Origin: CAZXNF01 sp050741255
Lineage (GTDB): Bacteria; Pseudomonadota; Gammaproteobacteria; Burkholderiales; SG8-41
DNA: 26,857 nucleotides
Reading direction: 5' to 3'
Assembly (NCBI GenBank): GCA_050741255.1
Contig: JBOIEQ010000049.1
Location: 1-26,857, forward strand
The first letter of the stretch is position 1. Every line of letters starts with the position of its first letter. The position numbers were made by a program, and so were the translations under genes. Shown here one piece after another: positions 13,553-20,780 of the stretch. The notes under the pieces were generated by a model. That model was not told the origin of the DNA, searched no databases, and was given only the letters and a program-made list of their open reading frames with translations.

Positions 13553-14196
13553 TGCCTGCGGCGAGGCGGAGCCTGCTCGCGGGACTGCTGGCGTGGGCCA
13601 TCACGACCTTCGTCCGCCTCATCACCGGCGTGCAGGCGCGCTGGATCGGCTGCGCTCCGGTGCCGGTGGTGCGCGTGTATTTCGCCAACCATTCCAGCCA
13701 CGGCGACTTCGCGCTGTTGTGGGCCTCGTTGCCGCCATTGCTGCGCGCCATGACGCGGCCGGTCGCGGGATCGGATTACTGGGGCCACGGCGGATTCAAG
13801 GGCTACCTTATCCACGACGTGTTCAATGGCGTGCTGGTGGACCGCAGCCCGGTCAAAAGCGGCGGCGATCCGCTGGCGCCGCTGACGGACGCGCTGGGGG
13901 CGGGGGACTCGCTCATCTTCTTCCCCGAAGGCACGCGCAACCTGACCGACGAGCGCCTGCTGCCGTTCAAGAGCGGCCTGTTCCATCTGGCCAAGCGCCT
14001 GCCGGCGATCGAACTGGTGCCGGTGTGGCTGGAAAACCTGAACCGCGTGCTGCCGAAGGGCGAGATCCTGCCGTTGCCGCTCCTGTGCGCGGTCAATTTC
14101 GGCGCGCCGCTGCACCTGCAGGACGGCGAGGCGAAGGCGGACTTCCTGGCGCGGGCACGGCAGGCGATGCTCGATCTGGCGCCGCACCAGACTTGA
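13552..14196 (+). CDS. PlsC-type lysophospholipid acyltransferase
   Basis: Acyltransferase of 214 residues, peripheral or anchored at the inner membrane by the N-terminal hydrophobic segment (LLAGLLAWAITTFVRLI). The catalytic H-x4-D motif is FANHSSHGDFALL, the Arg-containing block is NGVLVDRSPV, and the substrate-binding block is FFPEGTRNLTDE, all in the usual order and spacing for 1-acylglycerol-3-phosphate acyltransferases. ATG 13552 shares its A with the stop of the upstream gene, so the two are translationally coupled. CdsA starts four bases after its stop. Together the genes could make phosphatidate (PlsC), activate it as CDP-diacylglycerol (CdsA) and transfer it to an alcohol (the upstream gene). 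Confidence 0.9.
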   Translation: MPAARRSLLAGLLAWAITTFVRLITGVQARWIGCAPVPVVRVYFANHSSHGDFALLWASLPPLLRAMTRPVAGSDYWGHGGFKGYLIHDVFNGVLVDRSPVKSGGDPLAPLTDALGAGDSLIFFPEGTRNLTDERLLPFKSGLFHLAKRLPAIELVPVWLENLNRVLPKGEILPLPLLCAVNFGAPLHLQDGEAKADFLARARQAMLDLAPHQT

Positions 14197-14200
14197 AACC

Positions 14201-15145
14201 ATGACCGCACAAACCCAGACCTGGTATCTCTTCGGCGGCATCGGCGCCGTGCTGGTGTTCGCGACCGTCGTCGGCTGGATCCTCCGCTTCACGGTTGCGC
14301 GCGGTCAGCCGCATCCCGTCATCGACAACCTCGTCAGCCGCGTCAACGCGTGGTGGGTGATGGTGGCGCTGGTAGGCGGTTCCTTCCTGCTCGGCAAGGG
14401 CGGCGTGATTTTCCTCTTCGGACTGGCGTCGTTCTTCGCGCTGCGCGAATTCATCACGCTCGCGCCCACGCACCGTGGCGATCATCAGGCGCTGTGGCTC
14501 GCGTTCTTCGTCTTCCTGCCCTGCCAGTACTTCCTGGTGTGGATCGAGTGGTACGGGCTGTTCTCCATCCTGATCCCGGTCTACGCCTTCCTCTGCCTGC
14601 CGATCGTGGCGGCGCTGTCCGGGCAGGGGAAGGATTTCCTGCAGCGCACCGCCACCGTGCAATGGGGGCTGATGATCTGCGTGTACTGCATCTCGCACGT
14701 CCCGGCGCTGCTGACGCTCGACATTCCCGGCTACGAGGGGCGGCACCTGCTGCTGCTGGCCTTCCTGATCGTCGTCGTGCAGTCGAGCGATGTGCTGCAG
14801 TACGTCTGGGGCAAGCTGCTCGGCAAACACAAGATCGCGCCGACGCTATCGCCCTCGAAAACGGTGGAAGGCTTTGTCGGCGGCGTGCTCTCCGCTTCCG
14901 CGCTGGGGGCGGCGCTGTGGTGGATCACGCCGTTCACCCCGGGACAGGCCTTCGTCGTCGCGCTCGCGATCACGCTGATGGGCTTTTTCGGCGGGCTGGT
15001 GATGTCCGCGATCAAGCGCGACCGTGGCGTCAAGGACTGGGGCCGCATGATCGAGGGCCACGGCGGCGCGCTCGACCGGCTCGATTCCGTGTGTTTCTCC
15101 GCGCCGGTGTTCTTCCACATCGTGCGCTACTGGTGGGTGCCTTGA
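14201..15145 (+). CDS. Phosphatidate cytidylyltransferase (CdsA family)
   Basis: Integral membrane enzyme of 314 residues with about eight hydrophobic helices that makes CDP-diacylglycerol from CTP and phosphatidate. The C-terminal CDS signature is intact: SAIKRDRGVKDWGRMIEGHGGALDRLD, preceded by SSDVLQYVWGKLLGKHKIAPTLSPSKTVEGFVGG, which is the conserved substrate-binding loop. ATG 14201 lies four bases after the acyltransferase stop. Because it sits in this accessory lipid set rather than beside frr, uppS and dxr, it is probably a second CdsA-type enzyme (YnbB-like) rather than the housekeeping cdsA; the rest of the genome would be needed to be certain. It converges with the EamA gene, three bases apart. 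Confidence 0.92.
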   Translation: MTAQTQTWYLFGGIGAVLVFATVVGWILRFTVARGQPHPVIDNLVSRVNAWWVMVALVGGSFLLGKGGVIFLFGLASFFALREFITLAPTHRGDHQALWLAFFVFLPCQYFLVWIEWYGLFSILIPVYAFLCLPIVAALSGQGKDFLQRTATVQWGLMICVYCISHVPALLTLDIPGYEGRHLLLLAFLIVVVQSSDVLQYVWGKLLGKHKIAPTLSPSKTVEGFVGGVLSASALGAALWWITPFTPGQAFVVALAITLMGFFGGLVMSAIKRDRGVKDWGRMIEGHGGALDRLDSVCFSAPVFFHIVRYWWVP

Positions 15146-15148
15146 CCG

Positions 15149-16063
15149 TCAAGGCTTGGCCGCGGTTTCCACCTTGAGGCTGACCAATAGTACTCCGGCC
15201 AGCACCAGTGCCGAGCCGAGCACCTGCACCAGCGTCACCGCCTCACCGAGCAGCAGCCAGCCGAAGAAGATCGTCATCACCGGACCGATCGCGCTGATCA
15301 TCGCGGTCTGGTTCGAGCCGATGCGCCGCATGCCCTCGGCCATCAGCCAGATCGGCGCCACGGTGGAGACCGCCGCCATCGCCAGTACCAGCCAGTACAC
15401 CTCCGCCGGCTGGACGAGAGCCCCGACCGGATTGACGATGAGGAACTGCGCGATGCCGAACCCGCAGGCCACCGTCGAGGCGTAGGCCGTGAACCGCGTG
15501 GTGCCCACGCGCGGGATGACGCGGCCGCTGCCGAGCAGGTAGATCGCGAACGTGGTCGCGCTGGCGAATACGAGTCCGCCGCCGAGCAGGATGTCATGGG
15601 GCGCCTGCGAGAGGCGCAGCGTGGAGACGAACACCAGCGCCATGCCGCCGTAGCTGAGCAGGAGCGAGATGACGTGATGCCGGCGGATCGGCGTCCGGAA
15701 CAGCGCCGCCGACATCAGCACGACGAGGGTGGGCGTGAGGAACAGGATCAGCCGCTCCAGGCCCGCGGGGATGAACAGCAGGCCGAGGAAGTCGAGCATG
15801 CTCGACAGGTAGTAGCCCGAGAAGCCCAGCGCGACGATGGAGATCCAGTCGCGGCGGGAGAGCGGTTCGCCCGCGCTGCGCGCCCACAGTCCCATGAGCA
15901 GGAACGCGGGCAGCGAGAACAGCAGGCGCAGCGCGAGCAGCGTGGTCGCATCCACGCCGTGCGCGTAAGCCGCTTTGACGAAAATCGCCTTGAAGGAGAA
16001 GCCGGTCGCGCCGGCGAGGACGATGAGCGGGCCGGCGTAAGAGTGTGGATGCGGGGAGGGCAC
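15149..16063 (-). CDS. EamA-family (DMT) transporter
   Basis: Inner-membrane transporter of 304 residues with ten predicted hydrophobic helices in two EamA repeats (about residues 12-140 and 155-295). The first repeat begins GPLIVLAGATGFSFKAIFVKAAYAHGVDATTLLALRLLFSLPAF and the second ends MISAIGPVMTIFFGWLLLGEAVTLVQVLGSALVLAGVLLV, the classical drug/metabolite-transporter pattern of exporters for metabolites. The start is GTG 16063 (MPSPHPHSYAG). It begins six bases after the yjgR stop on the same strand, so the two form an operon. Substrate unknown. Confidence 0.9.
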   Translation of the reverse strand: MPSPHPHSYAGPLIVLAGATGFSFKAIFVKAAYAHGVDATTLLALRLLFSLPAFLLMGLWARSAGEPLSRRDWISIVALGFSGYYLSSMLDFLGLLFIPAGLERLILFLTPTLVVLMSAALFRTPIRRHHVISLLLSYGGMALVFVSTLRLSQAPHDILLGGGLVFASATTFAIYLLGSGRVIPRVGTTRFTAYASTVACGFGIAQFLIVNPVGALVQPAEVYWLVLAMAAVSTVAPIWLMAEGMRRIGSNQTAMISAIGPVMTIFFGWLLLGEAVTLVQVLGSALVLAGVLLVSLKVETAAKP

Positions 16064-16069
16064 TGACGG

Positions 16070-17605
16070 CTATCGCTTGCGGCCGCCGCCTAATATCGAT
16101 CCCAGGACGCCCCGCACAATCTCCCGGCCGACGCTCGACCCGATGGCGCGCGCGGCGCTGGTCGCCGCGGCCTCCACCGCGCCGGGGCGCCGTCCGCCGC
16201 GCGGGCCGGTGGTGCCGCCGAGGATGCCGCCCAGCATGTCGAAGAAGCCGCCGCCGCCCGCGTTCTGCTCCGGTGCCGGCGTGGGCGCCGCTTTGCCTGC
16301 AGGTTTGCCCGCGGGCGCTTCGCCCGCCGCGTCCGCATGGCGCTGTGTGAGTTTTTCGTAGGCCGATTCGCGGTCCACCGCGTTTTCGTAGTGGCCGGCG
16401 ACGGGTGAAGCCTTGATCGTCGCGGCGCGTTCCTCCGGCGTGGCTGGCCCGAGGCGCGAGCCCGGCGGCACGACGAAGGCGCGTTCGACGATGCAGGGAC
16501 GGCCTTTCTCGTCGAGAAAGGACACCAGCGCTTCGCCTACGCCCAATTCGGTGATCGCCTTCTCGACGTCCACTTTCGGATTCGCGCGCAGCGTGGTGGC
16601 GGCGGTCTTGACCGCCTTCTGGTCGCGCGGCGTGAAGGCGCGCAGCGCGTGCTGCACGCGGTTGCCGAGCTGGCCGAGCACGGTGTCGGGCACATCGAGC
16701 GGATTCTGCGTCACGAAGTAGACGCCGACGCCCTTGGAGCGGATCAGCCGCACCACCTGCTCGATCTTCTCCAGGAGTGCTGCCGGCGCGTCGTTGAACA
16801 GCAGGTGCGCCTCGTCGAAGAAGAACACGAGCTTGGGCTTGTCCGGGTCGCCGACTTCGGGGAGCTGCTCGAACATTTCCGACAGCAGCCACAGGAGCAG
16901 CGTGGCGTAGATCTTCGGCGCGTTCATCAGCTTGTCCGCGGCGAGGATGTTGATCACGCCCTGGCCCTTCTCCGTCTGCAGGAGGTCGGCCACGTTCAGC
17001 ATCGGTTCGCCGAAGAACTGCTCGCCGCCCTGGCTTTCCAGTTCCAGCAGCCCGCGCTGGATGGTGCCGATGGAGGCGGTGGAGATGTTGCCGTATTTCG
17101 TCGTGAAGTCCTTCGCGTTGTCGCCGACGAACTGCAGCATCGCGCGCAGGTCCTTCAGGTCCAGCAACAGCAGGCCGTTATCGTCGGCGGCCTTGAACAC
17201 CAGCGTCAGCACGCCCTGCTGGGTGTCATTGAGATTCAGCATGCGCGCGAGCAGCAGCGGGCCCATGTCGGAGATCGTCGTGCGCACCGGATGCCCTTGC
17301 TTGCCGAAGCAGTCCCAGAACACGGTCGGACAGGCGGCAGGCGTGAAATCCACCTGGAGGCTTTCCACGCGCTCCTTCACCTTGCCGGCGAGCGTGCCCG
17401 CCTGCGACACGCCCGACAGGTCGCCCTTCACGTCGGCCATGAACACGGGCACCCCGATGCGGCTGAAGCCTTCCGCCAGCCGCTGCAGCGTGACGGTCTT
17501 GCCGGTGCCCGTCGCCCCCGCGATCAGGCCATGACGGTTGGCCAATTGCGGCAGGAGGACGATGTCCAGCGCGCCGGCCTTGGCGATGAGGATGGGGTCA
17601 GCCAT
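16070..17605 (-). CDS. yjgR: HerA-like ATPase of the DUF853/YjgR family
   Basis: P-loop ATPase of 511 residues of the HerA/FtsK superfamily. Walker A is GATGTGKT near residues 30-37, Walker B LVFFFDEAHLLF near residue 262, followed by VYFVTQNPLDVPDTVLGQLGNRVQHALRAFTPRDQKAV with the sensor and arginine-finger region. The C-terminal 110 residues are low complexity: Ala/Pro-rich, then a Gly-rich FFDMLGGILGG segment repeated at the very end as VLGSILGGG. The cellular role of YjgR is not defined; HerA relatives pump DNA. AGGAGG lies seven bases upstream of ATG 17605. It is divergent from yebC, with 123 bases between, and leads into the EamA gene. Confidence 0.92.
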   Translation of the reverse strand: MADPILIAKAGALDIVLLPQLANRHGLIAGATGTGKTVTLQRLAEGFSRIGVPVFMADVKGDLSGVSQAGTLAGKVKERVESLQVDFTPAACPTVFWDCFGKQGHPVRTTISDMGPLLLARMLNLNDTQQGVLTLVFKAADDNGLLLLDLKDLRAMLQFVGDNAKDFTTKYGNISTASIGTIQRGLLELESQGGEQFFGEPMLNVADLLQTEKGQGVINILAADKLMNAPKIYATLLLWLLSEMFEQLPEVGDPDKPKLVFFFDEAHLLFNDAPAALLEKIEQVVRLIRSKGVGVYFVTQNPLDVPDTVLGQLGNRVQHALRAFTPRDQKAVKTAATTLRANPKVDVEKAITELGVGEALVSFLDEKGRPCIVERAFVVPPGSRLGPATPEERAATIKASPVAGHYENAVDRESAYEKLTQRHADAAGEAPAGKPAGKAAPTPAPEQNAGGGGFFDMLGGILGGTTGPRGGRRPGAVEAAATSAARAIGSSVGREIVRGVLGSILGGGRKR

Positions 17606-17693
17606 GAAAGGCCTCCTGTGCGGGTGGGCGTGCGTGCTAAAATTTCAATTGTATCAGCGCATTATCTTGCGCTCTCTACACCGCAGCACCCCG

Positions 17694-17699
17694 TATACT
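17694..17699 (+). promoter_or_regulatory. Probable -10 box of yebC
   Basis: TATACT matches five of six bases of the sigma-70 -10 consensus and lies 30 bases upstream of the yebC ATG, in the 123-base region shared with divergent yjgR. No good -35 stands at 17 bases; TTGCGC is 21 bases away. It would drive yebC and, by read-through, element 2 and ruvCAB. Confidence 0.45.
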
Positions 17700-17728
17700 T
17701 TTCACGCGCAGCGAACGCAGAGGGTTTC

Positions 17729-18454
17729 ATGGCCGGTCACAGCAAGTGGGCCAACATTCAGCACCGCAAGGGCCGCCAGGACGCCAAGCGCGGCAAGATC
17801 TTCACCAAGCTCATCAAGGAGATCACGGTCGCCGCACGCAGCGGCGGCGGCGATCCGAACTTCAATCCGCGGTTGCGGCTGGTCGTCGACAAGGCGAAGG
17901 CCGAGAACGTACCCGGCGACAACATCGAGCGCGCCATCAAGCGCGGCACCGGCGAGCTCGAGGGCGTGAACTACGAGGAAATCCGCTACGAGGGCTACGG
18001 CATCGCCGGTGCCGCGCTCATCATCGACTGCATGACGGACAACCGCACGCGCACCGTGGCCGAGGTGCGCTTCGCGCTCTCCAAGCACGGCGGCAACCTC
18101 GGCACCGACGGCTCGGTGGTCTTTCTGTTCAAGCATTGCGGCCAGTTCGTGTTCGCGCCGGGCACCAGCGAGGACAAGGTGATGGAGGCCGCGCTCGACG
18201 CGGGCGCGGAGGACATCACCACCAACGACGACGGTTCCGTGGAAGTCATCTGCGCGCCGGCCGATTTCACGGTGGTGCAAGCCGCCCTCCAGAAAGCCGG
18301 CCTCAAGCCGGACATGGCGGAGATCGCCATGAAGCCCGCCGCCGAGACGGTGCTCGCGGGCGAAGACGGGCTCAAGATGCAGAAACTGCTCGATGCCCTG
18401 GAGGAGCTGGATGATGTACAGGTTGTGTATACGACTGCGGTGCTGAATGGGTGA
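17729..18454 (+). CDS. yebC: YebC/PmpR-family protein
   Basis: Cytoplasmic protein of 241 residues, the normal family length. The start MAGHSKWANIQHRKGRQDAKRGKIFTKLIKEI is diagnostic, followed by NPRLRLVVDKAKAENVPGDNIERAIKRG, the acidic pocket region YEGYGIAGAALIIDCMTDNRTRTVAEVR and the C-terminal LLDALEELDDVQVVYTTAV. YebC-type proteins are described as transcriptional regulators and, more recently, as factors that help ribosomes with difficult sequences. ATG 17729 is fixed by the family N-terminus; the frame is open far upstream, antisense to yjgR, but that part is spurious. In many proteobacteria it is followed directly by ruvC; here element 2 intervenes seven bases after its stop. Confidence 0.97.
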   Translation: MAGHSKWANIQHRKGRQDAKRGKIFTKLIKEITVAARSGGGDPNFNPRLRLVVDKAKAENVPGDNIERAIKRGTGELEGVNYEEIRYEGYGIAGAALIIDCMTDNRTRTVAEVRFALSKHGGNLGTDGSVVFLFKHCGQFVFAPGTSEDKVMEAALDAGAEDITTNDDGSVEVICAPADFTVVQAALQKAGLKPDMAEIAMKPAAETVLAGEDGLKMQKLLDALEELDDVQVVYTTAVLNG

Positions 18455-18461
18455 TTGACGT

Positions 18462-18489
18462 GAGACGATAGACGATAGACGAGAGAAAA
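18462..18489 (+). repeat. Left heptad array of element 2
   Basis: Four tandem 7-bp units at 18462-18468, 18469-18475, 18476-18482 and 18483-18489: GAGACGA, TAGACGA twice, then the divergent inner unit GAGAAAA. As in element 1, the innermost unit departs from the consensus by gaining A residues. Confidence 0.82.
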
Positions 18490-18502
18490 TGCGGGTCGTG
18501 CC

Positions 18503-18865
18503 TTGAAACGTAAGCATCATGACTTGGTCGTTTGGCAACAGGCCATCGCATTGGTCAAGAAGGTGTACGCTCTGACCCGGGATTTCCCTCCTCAGGAGAT
18601 GTATGGATTGACCAGCCAGATGCGACGTGCAGCCATATCGGTCCCGGCCAACATCGCTGAAGGCGTCGGCCGGGCCGGGCACAAGGATCGCCTGCATTTC
18701 CTGAACATCGCCCGAGCATCCCTGAACGAGCTGGATACCTTTATCGTGTTGGCTCAGGAATTGGGTTATGCGAAAGACACCGGGGAGCCCCAGGAATTAG
18801 TCGACCGGGTATTCGCGTTATTGAGTGGTTTGACGGAAGCCGAACGCCGAAAAATCAGTACATGA
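18503..18865 (+). CDS. Four-helix-bundle protein (23S rRNA intervening-sequence protein family), copy 2
   Basis: Protein of 120 residues from the same family as the gene at 618-980. Conserved blocks are HHDLVVWQQAIALVKKVYALTRDFP, YGLTSQMRRAAISVPANIAEG and FLNIARASLNELDTFIVLAQELGY; a charged C-terminus follows (LTEAERRKIST). Helical throughout, no signal or membrane segment. Only TTG at 18503 gives a sensible N-terminus (an in-frame TAG lies 27 bases upstream); GCGGG is about seven bases before it. The DNA is visibly less GC-rich than yebC and ruvC, and codon use differs, which suggests acquisition. It diverges from copy 1 at about half of aligned positions, so the two are not a recent duplication. 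Function unknown. Confidence 0.88.
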   Translation: MKRKHHDLVVWQQAIALVKKVYALTRDFPPQEMYGLTSQMRRAAISVPANIAEGVGRAGHKDRLHFLNIARASLNELDTFIVLAQELGYAKDTGEPQELVDRVFALLSGLTEAERRKIST

Positions 18866-18885
18866 TGATTTCTATCCGCCATCCC

Positions 18886-18920
18886 TCATCTTTCGTCTTT
18901 CCTCTGTCTTCTATCGCTCT
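18886..18920 (-). repeat. Right heptad array of element 2
   Basis: On the + strand the units are TCATCTT (18886-18892), TCGTCTT (18893-18899), TCCTCTG (18900-18906), TCTTCTA (18907-18913) and TCGCTCT (18914-18920). Each begins TC and, except the last, carries TCT at positions 4-6. The reverse complement reads NAGANGA, the inverted partner of the left array. It ends twelve bases before the ruvC ATG. Confidence 0.8.
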
Positions 18921-18932
18921 TGGCAGCGCACG

Positions 18933-19493
18933 ATGCGCATCCTAGGTATCGATCCAGGACTGCGAGCCACCGGCTACGGCCTCGTCGAGAAGAGCGGCAA
19001 TCAGCTCCGCTATCTCGCCAGCGGCTGCATCCGCACCGTCCAGGGCGAACTCGCGGTGCGCATCAAGGTCATCCTCGAGGGGCTCGAATCCGTGATCGCG
19101 GAGTTCGCGCCCCAGCACGTCGTGATCGAGAAAGTTTTCGTCAACGTGAACCCGCAATCGACGCTGCTACTCGGGCAGGCGCGCGGCGCGGCGATCTGCG
19201 CGGCGGTGCTCGCGCACCTGCCGGTGTCCGAATACACGGCGCTGCAGGTCAAGCAGGCGGTGGTCGGCAACGGCCACGCCGAGAAAATACAGGTGCAGGA
19301 AATGGTCAAGCGCCTGCTGGCACTGAAGGGCCGCCCTTCGAGCGACGCCGCCGATGCGCTGGCCTGCGCGATCTGCCACGCGCACGCCGGGCAGGGCTAC
19401 GGCGGCGCGCTCGCCTCGGCGGGGCTGCGGGTGCGCGGCGGCCGTTTCGTGCGCGGCACGTCGTCCGGCCGGCGCTGGACGCAACTGCCGTGA
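18933..19493 (+). CDS. ruvC: Holliday-junction resolvase RuvC
   Basis: Endonuclease that cuts Holliday junctions in recombinational repair, acting with RuvAB. The 186-residue protein keeps the four acidic catalytic residues at the E. coli numbering: Asp7 (GIDPG), Glu66 (VVIEKVF), Asp138 and Asp141 (SSDAADALACAICHA). The C-terminus is extended by about 15-20 residues rich in Gly and Arg beyond the usual end. ATG 18933 follows the right heptad array by twelve bases and has no clear Shine-Dalgarno sequence, so element 2 may influence its translation. Its stop overlaps the GTG of ruvA. Confidence 0.97.
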   Translation: MRILGIDPGLRATGYGLVEKSGNQLRYLASGCIRTVQGELAVRIKVILEGLESVIAEFAPQHVVIEKVFVNVNPQSTLLLGQARGAAICAAVLAHLPVSEYTALQVKQAVVGNGHAEKIQVQEMVKRLLALKGRPSSDAADALACAICHAHAGQGYGGALASAGLRVRGGRFVRGTSSGRRWTQLP

Positions 19494-20068
19494 TCGGCCG
19501 GTTGCGGGGGCTGCTCGTCGCCAAGCATCCGCCGCAGATCGTGGTGGAGGCGCAGGGCGTGGGCTACGAGCTTGACGTGCCGATGAGCACGTTCTATCTG
19601 CTGCCCGCGACCGGCCAGGAAGTGACGCTGCATACGCACCTCGCCGTGCGCGAGGACGCGCACCTGCTGTTCGGCTTCGGCACCGAACAGGAGCGGCAGG
19701 CGTTTCGCCAGTTGCTGAAGATCTCCGGCGTGGGCGCGCGCACCGCGCTGTCGGTGCTGTCCGGCATGTCGGTGGCGGAACTGCACGCGGCCGTCGCCGC
19801 GCAGGACGGCGCGCGCTTCACCAAGGTCCCCGGCATCGGCAAGAAGACGGCCGAGCGCCTGCTGCTGGAACTGAAGGACAAGCTGGACGTCGGCGCCGTG
19901 ATCGCCAGCGCGGCGGAGGGCGGCCGGCCCGGCAACGACGTGCAGAATGCGCTGCTGGCGCTCGGCTACAACGAGAAGGAAGCCGGCTGGGCGGTTAAAC
20001 AGCTTGCGCCGGGCGCGTCCGTCGCCGAAGGCATCCGCCAGGCGCTGCGCCTGCTGTCCAAAGCCTGA
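19490..20068 (+). CDS. ruvA: Holliday-junction branch-migration protein RuvA
   Basis: DNA-junction-binding subunit of RuvAB, 192 residues. It starts MIGRLRGLLVAKHPPQIVVEAQGVGYELDVP (OB-fold domain), has HTHLAVREDAHLLFGFGTEQERQAFRQLLKISGVGARTALSVLSGM with the first helix-hairpin-helix, the second one at FTKVPGIGKKTAERLLLELKDKL, and the C-terminal domain III NDVQNALLALGYNEKEAGWAVKQL that contacts RuvB. The start is GTG 19490, which overlaps the ruvC stop by GTGA, indicating translational coupling. Confidence 0.96.
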   Translation: MIGRLRGLLVAKHPPQIVVEAQGVGYELDVPMSTFYLLPATGQEVTLHTHLAVREDAHLLFGFGTEQERQAFRQLLKISGVGARTALSVLSGMSVAELHAAVAAQDGARFTKVPGIGKKTAERLLLELKDKLDVGAVIASAAEGGRPGNDVQNALLALGYNEKEAGWAVKQLAPGASVAEGIRQALRLLSKA

Positions 20069-20073
20069 CCGCG

Positions 20074-20772
20074 ATGGCCCCCCCGATCCGCGACTGGAAG
20101 GATCTGCTGCCGGACGACGTGCGCCGGGTCTGCACCGACGCGATCTTCCGCAAGGTCGAGCAGGCCTACGCCTCGTCCGGGCGCCGCTACCACAGCTTCC
20201 AGCACATCCGCGCCTGCCTGGAACTGGCCCGACAGATTCCCTTTGACCGGCCGGAGCGCGCGCTGCTCGCGCTCCTGCTGCACGACGCGATCTACGTGCC
20301 GGGCCGCAAGGACAACGAGGAACTGAGCGCGCGCTTTGCCGGCGACGTGCTGGGGTCGGAGTCGCGCCTGGAAGCCGGGGACATCGCGGCGGTGCAGCGC
20401 ATGATCCGGCTCACCGCCGACCATGCTTCCGACGGCAGCGGCATGAGCGCGGACGAGAAGCGGGTGGTCGACATCGACATGAGCGTGCTGGGCGGCTCGT
20501 GGCAGGGCTACCTCGCCTACTGCGGCGGCGTGTTCGGTGAATTCTGTCCGGCCGTGGTGGACGAAACGCAGTTCCGCGCGGGCCGGCGCGCCTTCCTTGA
20601 GCGCCAGCTTGCGCGCCCCGGCATCTTCCTGCTGCCCGAGTTCCGCTCGACTTTCGAGGTCTCCGCGCGCGCGAACATCCGCCGCGAGCTCGACGAACTC
20701 CTGCCGGCGCCCGGCCCGCTGGGCGCGGTGATCGCGATGGCGCTTGGGGGCCTGCTGGGGCTCACGCGATAA
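20074..20772 (+). CDS. HD-like predicted metal-dependent phosphohydrolase (COG4339 type)
   Basis: Protein of 232 residues. The N-terminal half has the pattern of the predicted HD-superfamily phosphohydrolases of the COG4339 group: RRYHSFQHIRACLELA (His40, His44), then LLALLLHDAIYVPGRKDNEELSARFA (His70-Asp71), MIRLTADHAS, and VVDIDMSVLGGSWQGYLAYCGGV. The last 20 residues are hydrophobic (LGAVIAMALGGLLGLTR), possibly a membrane-associating tail. Substrate unknown. It starts five bases after ruvA and ends eight bases before ruvB, so it interrupts the usual ruvA-ruvB pair while staying in the operon. This fits a nucleotide- or DNA-linked role, which is only inference. Confidence 0.82.
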   Translation: MAPPIRDWKDLLPDDVRRVCTDAIFRKVEQAYASSGRRYHSFQHIRACLELARQIPFDRPERALLALLLHDAIYVPGRKDNEELSARFAGDVLGSESRLEAGDIAAVQRMIRLTADHASDGSGMSADEKRVVDIDMSVLGGSWQGYLAYCGGVFGEFCPAVVDETQFRAGRRAFLERQLARPGIFLLPEFRSTFEVSARANIRRELDELLPAPGPLGAVIAMALGGLLGLTR

Positions 20773-20780
20773 TCAGGCCC

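Larger units (their letters stand above)
18462..18920 (+). mobile_element. Element 2: four-helix-bundle gene between inverted heptad arrays
   Basis: A unit of about 459 bp that fills the yebC-ruvC gap. The left array has units GAGACGA, TAGACGA, TAGACGA and GAGAAAA; the gene lies on the + strand; the right array, read on the minus strand, has units AAGATGA, AAGACGA, CAGAGGA and TAGAAGA. The consensus is NAGANGA, entirely different from element 1, yet the 7-base period, the inverted arrangement, the gene family, the orientation and the position between stop and start codons are the same. It begins seven bases after the yebC stop and ends twelve bases before the ruvC start. No transposase is visible. 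The mobile nature is inference. Confidence 0.6.

Noticed and set aside
14093..14830. 245-codon minus-strand ORF antisense to the lipid operon
   Set aside because: Low-complexity His/Gln/Glu-rich shadow of the cdsA-like gene; no start signal or family match.
16649..17728. Long N-terminal extension of yebC
   Set aside because: The frame is open antisense to yjgR, but YebC proteins begin MAGHSKWANIQHRKG at 17729 and a -10 box lies just upstream of that.
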